Positions 42,776-52,095 are shown, counted from the stretch's first letter. The stretch: 64,000 nt of DNA from JAEZBP01 sp963832725 (GCA_963832725.1 CAWHVG010000001.1:434001-498000), one strand, 5' to 3'. Made by a program: numbers and translations. Notes: generated by a model from the sequence alone, not told the origin.

Positions 42776-44479
42776 TCAGCGACCGTGTCGACCGGCCCGC
42801 CCCGCGCTCTCGCCCTCGCGCAGGATGGTGAACTCCACCCGCCGGTTGAGCGCCCGGCCCTCGGGCGTGTCGTTGGGGGCGACGGGGTTGCGGGGACCGT
42901 AGCCGCGGTACTCCAGCCGCGAGCGCGGGACGCCGCGGCCGGCCAAGTACTCCACGACCGCGCGCGCACGGCGGTAGGAGAGGTCGAGGTTGTAGGCCTC
43001 GCCGCCCTCGTCGTCGCTGTAGCCGTCCACCCGGACGCGGAGCTCGCCCGACAGCTCCTGCACCACCGAGGCGACCTGATCGAGCAGCGGCATGCTCACC
43101 GGGCGGATCGTGTCGCGGTCGTAGTCGAAGTAGATCCGCTCCGAGATGAGGATCCGAGTATCGGTGACCGTGACCGAAGCCGCCTCCGGGCCGGGCTCGG
43201 GGCAGCCGTCGTCGTCCTGGAAGTCGTCGAGGTCCTCCGGCTCCATCGGGCAGTCGTCGAGCCCATCCGCGACGCCGTCTTGGTCGTTGTCCGGCTCGGG
43301 GCAGCCGTCCTCGTCCTGGAACCCGTCGCGATCCTCCGATTGGGTCGGGCAGCTGTCCTCGCCGTCGACGACTCCGTCGGCGTCGTTGTCCGTGTCGGGG
43401 CAGCCGTCGGCGTCCGCGAACCCGTCGATGTCCTCCGGGTCGTTGGGGCAGCGGTCCGTGGCGTCGGGGACGCCGTCCTCGTCATTGTCGGGGTCCGCGC
43501 AGAAGTCCCCGTCCTCGAACCCGTCGTAGTCCTCGGGGCCGGCCGGGCAGCTCTGGTCCTGCTCGGTGAAGAAGCGGACCGCCACGAACCCGCGCACCGC
43601 CGGCACGCCGTAGCCGGCGAGGATCCCCGTCCCGGCGCCGGCCTCGATGGTCCATCCGGAGGCGGGGTAGATGCGCAGGCCCGCGTCGGCCTCCCAGGGC
43701 ACCTCGTTGGCCCGCAGCGTACGGCCGCCGGTGCCGATGCGGAGCTGGGTCTCGCCGATCACCGCCAGCTCGGGGATGACCGGCACCACCACGCCGGCGG
43801 AGGCCTGGATCTCGTCGTCCTCTTCGAAGCCCGGCAGCGAGCGCCGCTGGCGGAAGCGATAGCCGACCTCGGCCGCCACGGTCAGCGGGCCGGGGTTCCA
43901 GGCCATCACCACGCTCGGCGTCGCGATCCAGTAGCCGGTGGAGAGGAAGTTGTTGGAGTCGCCGGTGGGGAGCTGGGTGACGAAGCGGGCGGCCAGGGCG
44001 AAGTCGCCGCGCAGGATCGGGATCTTGGCGCTCAGGCGGATGTCGCCCATCCCGGCGTTGGTCCCGTAGGAGTAGCTCGAGTCCAGGAGGTTCTGGTTGG
44101 TCGGCGTGGTGACGATCGCCATCGGCACCGCCACGCCGAGCTCGAGGTACTCGAAGAGGCCGATGGCGGCGAGCGCCTCCATCTGCGCCATGTTCCGCAC
44201 CACCGGCGTCGAGGGCAGCACCACCGTCCCGTCCTGCGCGACCGCCTGACCGCGGACGAAGGGGTTCAGCGCGTAGTTGCCGGCAATCCCGAAGACCGCG
44301 TTCAGGTGCCGGGGCACCGTGGGGCGGGCGATCGTGAACGTGCTGCCGCCGGCGGCGGGCGGCAGGAAGAGCTGCAGGTCGAAGGCGCGCTGCGCCCGCG
44401 CCGTCGCGGGAGCGACGAGCACGCAAGCCGCGAGGAGCATCCACCCCATCGAGCGCACGCCAAGCCAAGACCGAAGCAC
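42776..44479 (-). CDS. OmpA family protein with thrombospondin type 3 repeats
   Basis: 567 aa. Signal peptide near residues 10-30 (LLAACVLVAPATARA), then a beta-barrel-like region (to about 300). Four or five calcium-binding TSP3 repeats follow (DNDEDGVPDATDRCP, DNDADGVVDGEDSCP, DNDQDGVADGLDDCP). The C-terminal OmpA peptidoglycan-binding domain runs from IYFDYDRDTIRP, through RVDGYSDDEG, to NRRVEFTILRE. An outer-membrane protein anchoring the barrel to the cell wall; common in myxobacteria. Confidence 0.93.
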   Translation of the reverse strand: MLRSWLGVRSMGWMLLAACVLVAPATARAQRAFDLQLFLPPAAGGSTFTIARPTVPRHLNAVFGIAGNYALNPFVRGQAVAQDGTVVLPSTPVVRNMAQMEALAAIGLFEYLELGVAVPMAIVTTPTNQNLLDSSYSYGTNAGMGDIRLSAKIPILRGDFALAARFVTQLPTGDSNNFLSTGYWIATPSVVMAWNPGPLTVAAEVGYRFRQRRSLPGFEEDDEIQASAGVVVPVIPELAVIGETQLRIGTGGRTLRANEVPWEADAGLRIYPASGWTIEAGAGTGILAGYGVPAVRGFVAVRFFTEQDQSCPAGPEDYDGFEDGDFCADPDNDEDGVPDATDRCPNDPEDIDGFADADGCPDTDNDADGVVDGEDSCPTQSEDRDGFQDEDGCPEPDNDQDGVADGLDDCPMEPEDLDDFQDDDGCPEPGPEAASVTVTDTRILISERIYFDYDRDTIRPVSMPLLDQVASVVQELSGELRVRVDGYSDDEGGEAYNLDLSYRRARAVVEYLAGRGVPRSRLEYRGYGPRNPVAPNDTPEGRALNRRVEFTILREGESAGRAGRHGR

Positions 44480-44616
44480 GGCGGCATCGTACCGGAGTCG
44501 GGGCTACCGAGGAAACGCTCTCGACGTCCTCGGCGCGCGGACTCCGGCGGCCGTCTCGATACGCTCTCGCACGTCCGGGCTGGGCGAGACGCGGGGATCT
44601 CGATACCCTGCGCGCC

Positions 44617-45264
44617 ATGTTGTTCGTGGCGTGCTCCGGGTTCCCGATCGCGGTGAGCCGTTACCTCGCAGAGTTCCGAGCCGTGGAGATCGCCGACACC
44701 GAGATCGGCATCCCCGGCATGGGCAGCATCCGGCGCTGGCAGCGCGAGGCGCCCGAGGGCTTCGCGTTCACGGTCCTGGCGCCGGCGACGATCGGAGCCT
44801 CCGGCTTCGCGGAGGGCGGCGAGACGGATTAGGCGCTCAAGGCGATCCTCTCCTTCTGCAAGAAGCTCGAGGCGAAGGCCGTGGTCTTCCGGGTGCCGGA
44901 AGAGGTGGCCTACAGCCGCGGCGTGAGCGCGCGGGCGAAGAAGCTGCTCTCGAGCATCGGCGGCGGCCTGGTGCCGGTGCTGGACGCGCCGCATTGGAAG
45001 ATCGCGCAGGTCCAGAAGCTCTGCGAAGCTTCGGGCGCCGTCCCGGCGTTGGATCCGCTGGCGCTCGGCCAGGCGCCTTCCGGCGGCACCGCCTACCTCA
45101 CCCTGCCCGGCCCGGCCGGCCACCGCTCCCGCTACGACGAGGACACCCTGGCCAAGGTCGCCGCCCTCTTGCGCCGCTCCGAGGCGGAGACGACCTACTG
45201 CGTCTTCCGCAACATCGACATGGAAGCGAACTGCAAGATGCTGAGCGAGCTCCTCGAGAGCTGA
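44617..45264 (+). CDS. DUF72 family protein with in-frame stop
   Basis: 215 codons, ATG at 44617. N-terminal CSGFPIAVSRYLAEFRAVEIADTE and GFAFTVLAPATIGA match DUF72 (a TIM-barrel-like family of unknown function). The C-terminal part includes FCKKLEAKAVVFRVPEE and CVFRNIDMEANCKML. A TAG at 44830-44832 interrupts the frame at codon 72: the sequence reads ACGGATTAGGCG, and GGATCTGG would give Thr-Asp-Leu-Ala and an open frame. Both halves are conserved and in the same frame, so I treat the stop as a likely sequence error, though a real nonsense mutation cannot be excluded. Confidence 0.7.
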
Positions 45265-45275
45265 GCACACACGCG

Positions 45276-45307
45276 GGCGCTCGGCTCCTTCGAGCCGGAG
45301 CGCCTTT
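45276..45307. terminator. Intrinsic terminator candidate between convergent genes
   Basis: GGCGCTCGGCTC pairs with GAGCCGGAGCGCC (one bulge) across a 4-nt loop, followed by TTT. It lies 12 nt after the DUF72 stop and 10 nt before the end of the convergent Cys-rich gene. Confidence 0.6.
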
Positions 45308-45316
45308 CGCGAGGCG

Positions 45317-48300
45317 TCAGTGGCGGCAGCCGCGCACGGTCTGGACGCCCAGCGTATAGGCGGCGCACTCGTAGCCGGGCGCGCCGACGCCGCTGACCGT
45401 GAAGTAGCCGGTGCCCGAGTCGTGACAGCCGACCGGACTACAGCAGCCGTCCTTCCAGATCGTGACCGACCCCGAGCTTCCGCCCGTGACGGTGGTGCAG
45501 GTGCCGGTGCCGCCGCACCCGTCCATCTGGGCGCAGATGCGGTAGCTGCCCGCGTTGGCCGGGACGCTGATGGTTGCGGTGAGCGCGTAGTCCTCGTCCG
45601 TCGCGAGGAACCCACTGCAGCCGCAGGACGAGTCGTTCTCGCTCCAGTCGACGCGGAAGACGTCCACGTCGCCGCTGCCGTAGAGCGTCGGCACGATGCT
45701 CAGCGATGCCGGCTGCCCGCTCGCCGCTTGCGTGTAGAGGGTGCCGAGGTTCGCCGGCTGAGAGCAGGCGTTGTTCACCTCGTAGCCGTCGCCGCTCAGG
45801 CCGTCGTCGGTGACACCGTTGCAGTTGTTGTCGACGTCGTCGCAGACCTCGGCCGACGGCGAGCCCGGCGTGCAGGTCACCTGCGTCCCGGAGTTGCAGC
45901 GCGCGACGGTGGTCCGGCAGGCGCCGACGCCGCACGACTGCGATCCCGCCGCTGCGTTCGAGCAGGCGCCCGCCAACGTGCCGTTGCAGGTGCCGCTGGT
46001 CGGCGACTGGCAGACGTCGTCGCAATTCAGCGTCAGGGCGCCCTGCGGCCGGGTGGGACAGACGTCGGCCGCCACCTCGCAGGCGCCGGATCCGTCACAG
46101 CTCACGGCGGATGCCGGCGCGTCGGCGCGGAGGTAGCACTGGTCGCCGGTCCAGCCTGCGTAGTAGCCGCCGCAGCTGAAGCCACCGCACTCCGCCGCCG
46201 GGTCGGTGCCCGCCGGGACCGGCGCGCACGTGCCGAGGTTGCCGGGCACGTTGCAGGCCATGCAGCTGCCCGTGCAGGACGAGGTGCAGCAGACGCCGTC
46301 GACACAGGACAGTCCATCGTTGCACTGCGCGCTGCCGGTGCAGGCGTCGCCGGGATTGCCCCGCGGCGTGCATGCTCCGCCCGTGCAGTAGGCGCCCATG
46401 TCGCAATCCGCGCTGCTGGAGCAGGTCATCGCGCAGAGCGACGCCTGGTCGCTCGGCTGGGTGGCGTCGGCGCTGCAGTTGACCGAGGGGTAGAGCCCGC
46501 AGGTGTTCGAGAGCGTCCCCACGCAGCCCGAGTCGTCGTCGACGATCGGGCCGAGCGCACACTGGCTGCTCGCGTTACAGATCGGGTCGCGCCGCTCGCC
46601 CTGACAGGTGGAGCCGCTCAGGCAGCGCGCCGCTTCCCCGTAGGCCGCCGCCGAACAATCCGATGCGCGTGCGCAGCAGTCACCGCCCCCGCAGCAGAAC
46701 CCGTTCTGACAGTGGTTGCTCGCGCAGTCGGAGTCCTCGTCGCAGGAGTTACCGTTGCCGAGATCAGCCACGCACATCATCGCGTCGCAGTGGGCGTTCT
46801 CGTCGCACTCGGCGTCGGCCGAGCACATCATCGCGCACACCGGCGGCATCTGGTCGGTGCCGCTGGTACAGAAGCGGCTCGGATAGAGCCCGCAGGTCTG
46901 CGCCTCGATCGACGTGGTGCAGGCGCTGTCGTCGGCCACGTCCATCGCCGTGCCGCACTGGTAGTCCGCGCAGGTCGCCGCGTCGCGCGTGCCCTGGCAG
47001 GACGTCGGCGAATCGCAGGTCGGCGAGGTCGAGTAGCTGGACGGGCAATCGGACGGAGTGCGGCAGCAGTCGCCGCCCGCGCAGCAGACGTTGTTGTTGC
47101 AGTGGCCGCTGATGCAATCGGAGTCCTCGTCGCAGAGGCCTCCGTCGGTGACGTCCGGGATGCAGACGCTGTCGCAGTGCCCGTCGACGTCACACTGGTC
47201 GTCGCTGCTGCAGGTGCTCGGGCAGGCCGGCGGCGTCTGGGAGGCCGCGCCGTCGCAGTAGACCGAGTGGAAGTAGCCGCAGGTGTTGGCCTCGATGGTC
47301 GACCCACACGCGCTGTCGTCCGCCACGCCGGAGTTGGTCGTGCACTGGTTGGCCGTGCAGACGATGTCGCCGCGGCTGCCCTGGCAGGTGGCGCTGTCGT
47401 CGCAGGTGGCGCCCACGCCGGGGTAGCCCGGGCAATCGGCGGACCCGCCGCAGCAGACGCCGTCGTCACAGCAGAAGCCGTTGTCGCAGTGGGCGCTCTG
47501 ACAGTCCGAGTCCTCGTCGCACTCGCCGCCGTTGGGCTCGTCGTCGATGCAGACGCCCAGATTGCAGTGAGCGGCGACGATGCACACTCCGTCGTCGTCG
47601 GCGCCGCCCGTGGTGCAGGTCGTCGCGCAACGATCGCCGTCGCTCCCGCCGAGCTCGCAGGTGAAGAGCGCGCAGCTCGTGGCGTCGCCATCGACGCAGG
47701 CGCCGCTCACGCAGTCGCCGGGCGTCACTTCCTCGTAAGACTCGCCCGCCTCGCGGCACTGCTGCCCGCCGCAGTCGGTCGGCATGTCGTCGATCTCGCC
47801 GTTGCAGTCGTCGTCCTGCCCGTTGCAGAGCTCCGGTGCGCCCGGATTCACGTCGATGTTGGTGTCGTCGCAGTCCGTGCCATCGCAGCCCACGCCGGCG
47901 CCGTAGCCGTCGGCGTCCTCGTCGACACAGCAGCGCTCACCGACCGGCACGCACACCGGGAAGTCCGGCGCCTCGAAGCGCATCACGCACTCGAACCCGC
48001 GGGGGCAGCTCGGGATGTCGGGGTTGCAGATCGCCGCGCACGCGTACTGTCCGTCGGTCAGCGGCACACAGCGGCCGAGGCTGCCGCACTGCGCGTGCAC
48101 GCGGCAGGACTCGCAGAGCCCGACCTGCTCGATCGGCCCGGCGTCCTGGCCCGCGTCGCGCAGGATCGGGCCGGCATCGAAGGTCGGCACGACGTTTCCG
48201 TCCACCGCGCTGCCGCCATCCTGTGGAGCCGGGTTCGCGCCCGCCGCGCAGCCCGAGACCCACAGCGCGCCCGAGAGCAGACACAGCCACCACGGGTGCC

Positions 48301-48325
48301 TCGCACCCCACCGCTTCGATCCCAT
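45317..48325 (-). CDS. Large Cys-rich lipoprotein with triplicated module
   Basis: 1002 aa. The ATG at 48325 follows GGGGTGGTGAG. Lipobox WVSGC near residue 25, then the DAG linker typical of these proteins (PTFDAGPILRDAGQDAG). Cys content is very high. MopE-type calcium-like elements (DADGYGAGVGCDGTDCDD, PELCNGQDDDCNGEIDD) come first. Three tandem modules of about 130 aa follow, each opening with CDEDSDC-x4-HC-x2-N-x2-CC and holding TCQGxR and a CGxYxS element. Another MopE-like element (EVCDDVDNNCNGVTDD) and a C-terminal beta domain end the protein. Extracellular, probably disulfide-rich and metal-binding; function unknown. Confidence 0.85.
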   Translation of the reverse strand: MGSKRWGARHPWWLCLLSGALWVSGCAAGANPAPQDGGSAVDGNVVPTFDAGPILRDAGQDAGPIEQVGLCESCRVHAQCGSLGRCVPLTDGQYACAAICNPDIPSCPRGFECVMRFEAPDFPVCVPVGERCCVDEDADGYGAGVGCDGTDCDDTNIDVNPGAPELCNGQDDDCNGEIDDMPTDCGGQQCREAGESYEEVTPGDCVSGACVDGDATSCALFTCELGGSDGDRCATTCTTGGADDDGVCIVAAHCNLGVCIDDEPNGGECDEDSDCQSAHCDNGFCCDDGVCCGGSADCPGYPGVGATCDDSATCQGSRGDIVCTANQCTTNSGVADDSACGSTIEANTCGYFHSVYCDGAASQTPPACPSTCSSDDQCDVDGHCDSVCIPDVTDGGLCDEDSDCISGHCNNNVCCAGGDCCRTPSDCPSSYSTSPTCDSPTSCQGTRDAATCADYQCGTAMDVADDSACTTSIEAQTCGLYPSRFCTSGTDQMPPVCAMMCSADAECDENAHCDAMMCVADLGNGNSCDEDSDCASNHCQNGFCCGGGDCCARASDCSAAAYGEAARCLSGSTCQGERRDPICNASSQCALGPIVDDDSGCVGTLSNTCGLYPSVNCSADATQPSDQASLCAMTCSSSADCDMGAYCTGGACTPRGNPGDACTGSAQCNDGLSCVDGVCCTSSCTGSCMACNVPGNLGTCAPVPAGTDPAAECGGFSCGGYYAGWTGDQCYLRADAPASAVSCDGSGACEVAADVCPTRPQGALTLNCDDVCQSPTSGTCNGTLAGACSNAAAGSQSCGVGACRTTVARCNSGTQVTCTPGSPSAEVCDDVDNNCNGVTDDGLSGDGYEVNNACSQPANLGTLYTQAASGQPASLSIVPTLYGSGDVDVFRVDWSENDSSCGCSGFLATDEDYALTATISVPANAGSYRICAQMDGCGGTGTCTTVTGGSSGSVTIWKDGCCSPVGCHDSGTGYFTVSGVGAPGYECAAYTLGVQTVRGCRH

Positions 48326-48628
48326 CTCACCACCCCTGCGCCCCGAGACTGCGCGATGATGAGGATACGAGAGCAACGGCATCGATTGGAAGGCCCTCGC
48401 CTGCTGGAACCACCGACAGCGTGACGATCCGGTGCGTCAGAAGAGGCCATCCACGCCGACGACCAGCCCTCCGGACCGCAGCGTCCTCGTCGGTCCGAGG
48501 GACACCGCCGGCGGGCTTTCGCGGGACCGCTGGACGGAGGGAACGGGCCAGGTCGCCGCGCTCGAGACGTCGCCAGGGACCACCCGTGAACCAGTCGCGC
48601 ACCCGCGTGACGGAGCCGGTTGCAGGGC
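48326..48628. other. Intergenic region without recognised gene
   Basis: 303 bp between the rluD-like gene end and the Cys-rich lipoprotein start. No credible coding frame, repeat or hairpin seen. It should contain the promoter of the lipoprotein gene. Confidence 0.5.
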
Positions 48629-49570
48629 TCAGCAGCGCAGGGCCGAGAGGGCAGCCTGAAAATCGGCCGGCGGCGGGGTCTCGAAGCGCACCTGCGCGCC
48701 GGAGATCGGGTGGGTGAAGCCGAGGACGGCGGCGTGCAGGGCCTGGCGGCCGAGCGCGTTCGCGGCGGCGCGGACCCTGGGGTCCTTGGACGTGCGGCCG
48801 TAGACCGGATTGCCGAGCAGCGGGAAGCCGTGGTCGGCCAGGTGGACGCGGATCTGGTGGGTGCGGCCGGTCTCGAGCGTGCAGCGGACCACGGCCGCGC
48901 CGTGGAGGCGCTCGACCACCTCGACGTGGGTGACGGCGCGCTTGCCGCGCACGACCTTGCTGGAGAAGCGCTTTCGGTCGCGCGGGTGCCGGCCGTGCCA
49001 GGTCTCGTAGGTGACCTTCTCGGGCGGACGACCGAGCGCGATGGCCAAATACGCCCGCTCGATGGCGTGGGTCGAGAACGCCTGCATCAGCCCTTCGCGG
49101 GCGGCCGGCGTGCGGGCCACGACCATCACGCCGCTCGTCAGCGCGTCGAGCCGGTGCACGATGCCCGGCCGCTCGGCGTCCTCGCCGGGCAGCGCGCCGA
49201 AGTGGTGCAAGAGCGCGTTGACGAGCGTGCCGCTCGGATGCCCCGGCGCCGGGTGCACGACCATCCCCGCCGGCTTGTCGACCACGAGCAGATTGTCGTC
49301 CTCGTAGAGGACCGTGATCGGGATTGCCTCCGGCTCGGCGGCGGAGGGAGGCGGCGGCGCCGGGCGTACCCGCACGCGCTGACCGGCCCCCGGCTTCGTC
49401 CGGGCCGTGGCCACGGCTCCGTCGACGGTCACCCTGCCCTCGCGGATCCAGCGCTGGTACGTCGAGCGCGAGCGCTCCGCGTCCCGCGCGGCGAGGACGC
49501 GATCGAGCCGTTCGCCCGCCTCTTCGGGCAGGACGACGTGCTCCTCGACCGGCTCGTCCTCGGCTACCAG
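48629..49570 (-). CDS. rluD: RluD-like 23S rRNA pseudouridine synthase
   Basis: About 313 aa. N-terminal S4 RNA-binding domain (GERLDRVLAARDAERSRSTY, then WIREGRVTVDGAVA). Catalytic HRLDALTSGVMVV. TGRTHQIRVHLADHGFPLLG binds the substrate. Matches the RluA/RluD family that modifies helix 69 of 23S rRNA. The start is uncertain: no ATG, GTG or TTG lies between the upstream stop and the S4 domain in this frame, so I give the CTG at 49570, which overlaps the DUF507 gene end. Internal starts would remove the S4 domain. Confidence 0.82.
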   Translation of the reverse strand: MVAEDEPVEEHVVLPEEAGERLDRVLAARDAERSRSTYQRWIREGRVTVDGAVATARTKPGAGQRVRVRPAPPPPSAAEPEAIPITVLYEDDNLLVVDKPAGMVVHPAPGHPSGTLVNALLHHFGALPGEDAERPGIVHRLDALTSGVMVVARTPAAREGLMQAFSTHAIERAYLAIALGRPPEKVTYETWHGRHPRDRKRFSSKVVRGKRAVTHVEVVERLHGAAVVRCTLETGRTHQIRVHLADHGFPLLGNPVYGRTSKDPRVRAAANALGRQALHAAVLGFTHPISGAQVRFETPPPADFQAALSALRC

Positions 49571-49827
49571 AGCGTCGACTGAACGTGGCCCTTGGAGCGG
49601 ACCAGGATGTCGATGATGGCGCGGTCGTAGAAGTTCTTCGCGTACAGCTCGGGCGCGACGCGGCTCTTGAAGAGGGCGCGGCCCTCCTCGATCTCCTCCG
49701 CCAACGCGTCGAAGAGGTTGTCACCCTGGATCCCCTGCACGATCTTCTCCTCGTTGTAGAGCGAGAGATCGCTGGCGATCGCGCGGGCCAAGCGGCGCGC
49801 GGCTTCTTCCGTCTCGATCAGCGCCAT
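49564..49827 (-). CDS. DUF507 family protein
   Basis: 87 aa, ATG at 49827 with GGAGGGTT upstream. Acidic, helical; LSLYNEEKIVQGIQGDN and YDRAIIDILVRSKGHVQSTLW fit DUF507, small proteins common in deltaproteobacteria, of unknown function. The end overlaps the rluD-like gene, so the two are probably translated together. Confidence 0.75.
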   Translation of the reverse strand: MALIETEEAARRLARAIASDLSLYNEEKIVQGIQGDNLFDALAEEIEEGRALFKSRVAPELYAKNFYDRAIIDILVRSKGHVQSTLW

Positions 49828-49921
49828 GGACGAAAACCCTCCGGCAGAGGACGGTGTACTCGACCCGCGGCGCGGGTGTCAAAGGAGCGGCGAAGAGGCC
49901 ACGCGATTCGCGTTCCCGAGG

Positions 49922-50167
49922 TCAGTCCGAGAAGCTCGGGACCTGGTAGACGATCTTCACGTCCGGCCCCCCCGCAGCGTGGATCGCCGGCTCGATCACG
50001 CCCCGCTTCACGTAGGGCGTGCCCGGATCGCCGGGCATCGCGCCGCTGAGCCGGAGCGTGAGGACCGAGTCCTCGAAAGCCACCACGGAAATGCCCGATC
50101 CGTCCTTCTCGAGGAGGGGCGAGAGCACGTCCTGCACGACCGCGTCGATCTTCTCCCTGCGCGTCAC
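49922..50167 (-). CDS. NifU C-terminal-like protein lacking the CxxC cluster site
   Basis: 81 aa from the GTG at 50167 (VTRREKIDAVVQDVL). The fold pattern follows NifU C-terminal domains: VVQDVLSPLLEKDGSGISVVAFEDSVLTLRLSG in outline, then a helix and a VKIVYQVPSF strand. At the place where NifU/NfuA carry the Fe-S binding CxxC (usually ACSGCP), this protein reads AMPGDPGTP, so it has no cysteines there and cannot bind a cluster in the known way. Role unknown. Confidence 0.65.
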   Translation of the reverse strand: MTRREKIDAVVQDVLSPLLEKDGSGISVVAFEDSVLTLRLSGAMPGDPGTPYVKRGVIEPAIHAAGGPDVKIVYQVPSFSD

Positions 50168-50253
50168 GGCGCCAGAGTAGCGCAAATGGTCTGCGGCCGC
50201 GCACACAGACATGCTCGCTCGACCGAAGACGCGCACCGCGCTACCTCCGGCGC

Positions 50254-51071
50254 ATGACCGATGGGGGCGCCCTCCTCGAGCCCTACTTCGATCGCATCCG
50301 CTACGCGGGCGCTCGCTCCGTGTCGCTCTCCACGCTCCACGCCATCTGCGACGCGCATGTGCGGGCGATCCCCTTCGAGAACCTCGACGTGCTGGCCGGA
50401 CGCGGGATTCGCTCGCCGACGACGCGGTCGTCGAGAAGCTGATCCACCGGCGCCGAGGCGGCTACTGCTTCGAGCACAACACGCTCCTGCACCGTGTTCT
50501 GACTGCGCTCGGGTTCGAGGCGCGCTTGCTGAGCGCCCGGGCGCGGATCTCCCGACCGCGGGACTTCACGCCACCCCGCACCCACGTCTTCATCCGCGTC
50601 GAGTTGGACGGCGAGAGCTGGCTCGCCGACGTCGGCGTGGGAGGGCTCTCGGCCAGCGCGGCGATCCGCTTGGTGGCCGACGTACCGCAGCCGACGCCGC
50701 ACGAGGAGCGACGCCTGGTCCACGAGAGCGGCGTCTGGTTCCACCAAGCCCGGCTCGGCGAGACGTGGGCCGACGTCTGCGAGTTCACGCTCGAGGAGAT
50801 GCCGAGAATCGATTGGGAGGTCGCCAACTGGTTCACCAGCGCGCATCCCCGCTCGCATTTTCGAGACACGCTGATGGCCGCGCTCGCGCTGCCCGATGGA
50901 GGGCGCGTCACCCTGCAGGACCGCGAGCTGACGGTGCGGACGCGAGCCAGCGTCGAGAAGCGCCGCCTCGGTTCGCCCGAAGAGCTCGTGGAAGTGCTCC
51001 GATCGCGCTTCGGTCTCGTGCTCCCGGAGGGGACGACCTTCGTGACGCCGGGCCTCGACTGGTCCACCTGA
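50254..51071 (+). CDS. nat: Arylamine N-acetyltransferase
   Basis: About 272 aa after repair, ATG at 50254. Transfers acetyl from acetyl-CoA to arylamines or hydrazines. The catalytic triad is visible: Cys in RRRGGYCFEHNTLL near residue 72, His in PRTHVFIRVELDG near residue 111, Asp in WLADVGVGG near residue 126. The N-terminus IPFENLDVLAGRGI matches the family. The frame breaks at 50404-50410: GGGATTCGCTC is one base short; GGGATCTCGCTC gives the expected GISLADDAVVEKLIHRRRGG. Probably intact. Confidence 0.83.
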
Positions 51072-51149
51072 GACGTTCTGTCGGATGACGCCTCTCTGCT
51101 GCGTCGCGCGAGGGGCTGGACGAGGCGCCCGATACGCGCTGCACCGAGG

Positions 51150-51806
51150 TCATTCGTGCGGAACCGGGTCGCTCTCTCGCGGACGGACGCCCGCGAGGAG
51201 TAGATTGAGGATGTCGTCGAGAAAGGCGTCGTCGACGGCCTGCCCCTCGAGGAGCTCGCGGTGCATGAGGCCACCGACCATCAGCGTGAACACGCGCTCG
51301 GGCTTGGCGCCGTGCCGCCAGTCACCTCGCGCGACCGCACGCGCTACGAGCGCTTCGACAGGCCCGCTCACCTGCTGCGCCAGGCGGCGCTGCGCGAGCG
51401 CCGCGAGCTCGGGCGACGACGACGCGAAGGCGGCCTTCGCGAGGGCCCGGCCGGCGTCGCTCTGGAGGAGCGCCGCGATCGCGACCGCCAGCGCGCGCAG
51501 GTCTCCGCGGGTCGAGCCCGTGTCCACGGCGAGGAGCTCGATATCGTGGAGGACCCGCTCGAGCGCCGCGGCGATCAGCGCGTCCCGACTCGACCAGCGC
51601 CGGTAGACGCTCGTCTTGTTGACCTCGGCCGCGGCGGCGACCCGCTCGACGCTGAGCCCCTCGAGGCCGTGGGTCGCGATGTCCTCGATGGCCCGCGTCA
51701 GGATCTCCGCCTCCACCGGCGCCCCACGAGGCCGCCCGGCGTCGCGCCGGACGACACGTCCCGGCGCGTCTTTCGTCCCGACCTTGCGCTTGGATCCCCT
51801 GGCCAT
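51150..51806 (-). CDS. TetR/AcrR-type transcription regulator
   Basis: 218 aa, ATG at 51806 with AAGGAGA upstream. The N-terminal HTH (about residues 35-80) reads LTRAIEDIATHGLEGLSVER and AEVNKTSVYRRWSSRDALIA. The C-terminal ligand domain is typical of the family (TetR_C-like, with MVGGLMHRELLEGQAVDD). It is transcribed away from the sterol-desaturase-family gene at 52096, and the palindrome at 51853-51873 is its likely operator, so it probably represses itself and that gene in response to an unknown, perhaps lipid, ligand. Confidence 0.9.
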   Translation of the reverse strand: MARGSKRKVGTKDAPGRVVRRDAGRPRGAPVEAEILTRAIEDIATHGLEGLSVERVAAAAEVNKTSVYRRWSSRDALIAAALERVLHDIELLAVDTGSTRGDLRALAVAIAALLQSDAGRALAKAAFASSSPELAALAQRRLAQQVSGPVEALVARAVARGDWRHGAKPERVFTLMVGGLMHRELLEGQAVDDAFLDDILNLLLAGVRPRESDPVPHE

Positions 51807-51852
51807 CGTCTCCTTCGAGCTCACGACGATACTCGTTCGCCGGCTCACCCGC

Positions 51853-51873
51853 ATTGCAACCACCAGTTGCAAT
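51853..51873. promoter_or_regulatory. TetR-type operator palindrome
   Basis: ATTGCAAC-CACCA-GTTGCAAT: perfect 8-bp arms around a 5-bp centre, 47 nt upstream of the TetR gene start and in the shared divergent region. Size and symmetry suit a TetR dimer. Confidence 0.75.
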
Positions 51874-51952
51874 AACCTCCGGGGCAACCCATAGTTCGAA
51901 TACGGGTCGAGGTCGGCCCGGTAGATGTGAGAGGCGGAAGTCGTGACCGGAT

Positions 51953-52052
51953 TGCGGAGCGCGATGGCGCCCAGCTGTGGTTCGGGCCGACGAGGCGATG
52001 CCGAGTATCGCCGAGGAGGCACGGGCCGCAGATGTGCGCCCGTCCCGCCCGC
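51953..52052. repeat. Dispersed intergenic repeat, copy 3
   Basis: Diverged copy of the element at 1148-1237 and its right flank (GTGGTTCGGGCCGACGAGGC, then GAGGAGGCACGGGCCGC). The hairpin is kept with different bases: GGCGAT at 51994-51999 pairs with ATCGCC at 52007-52012; the G-T pair of copy 1 is G-C here. It ends about 40 bp before the hydroxylase start. Confidence 0.7.
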
Positions 52053-52095
52053 GAAACGCGTTGCGACTTCCGCCGAGCACATCCAGGAGGCCGTG

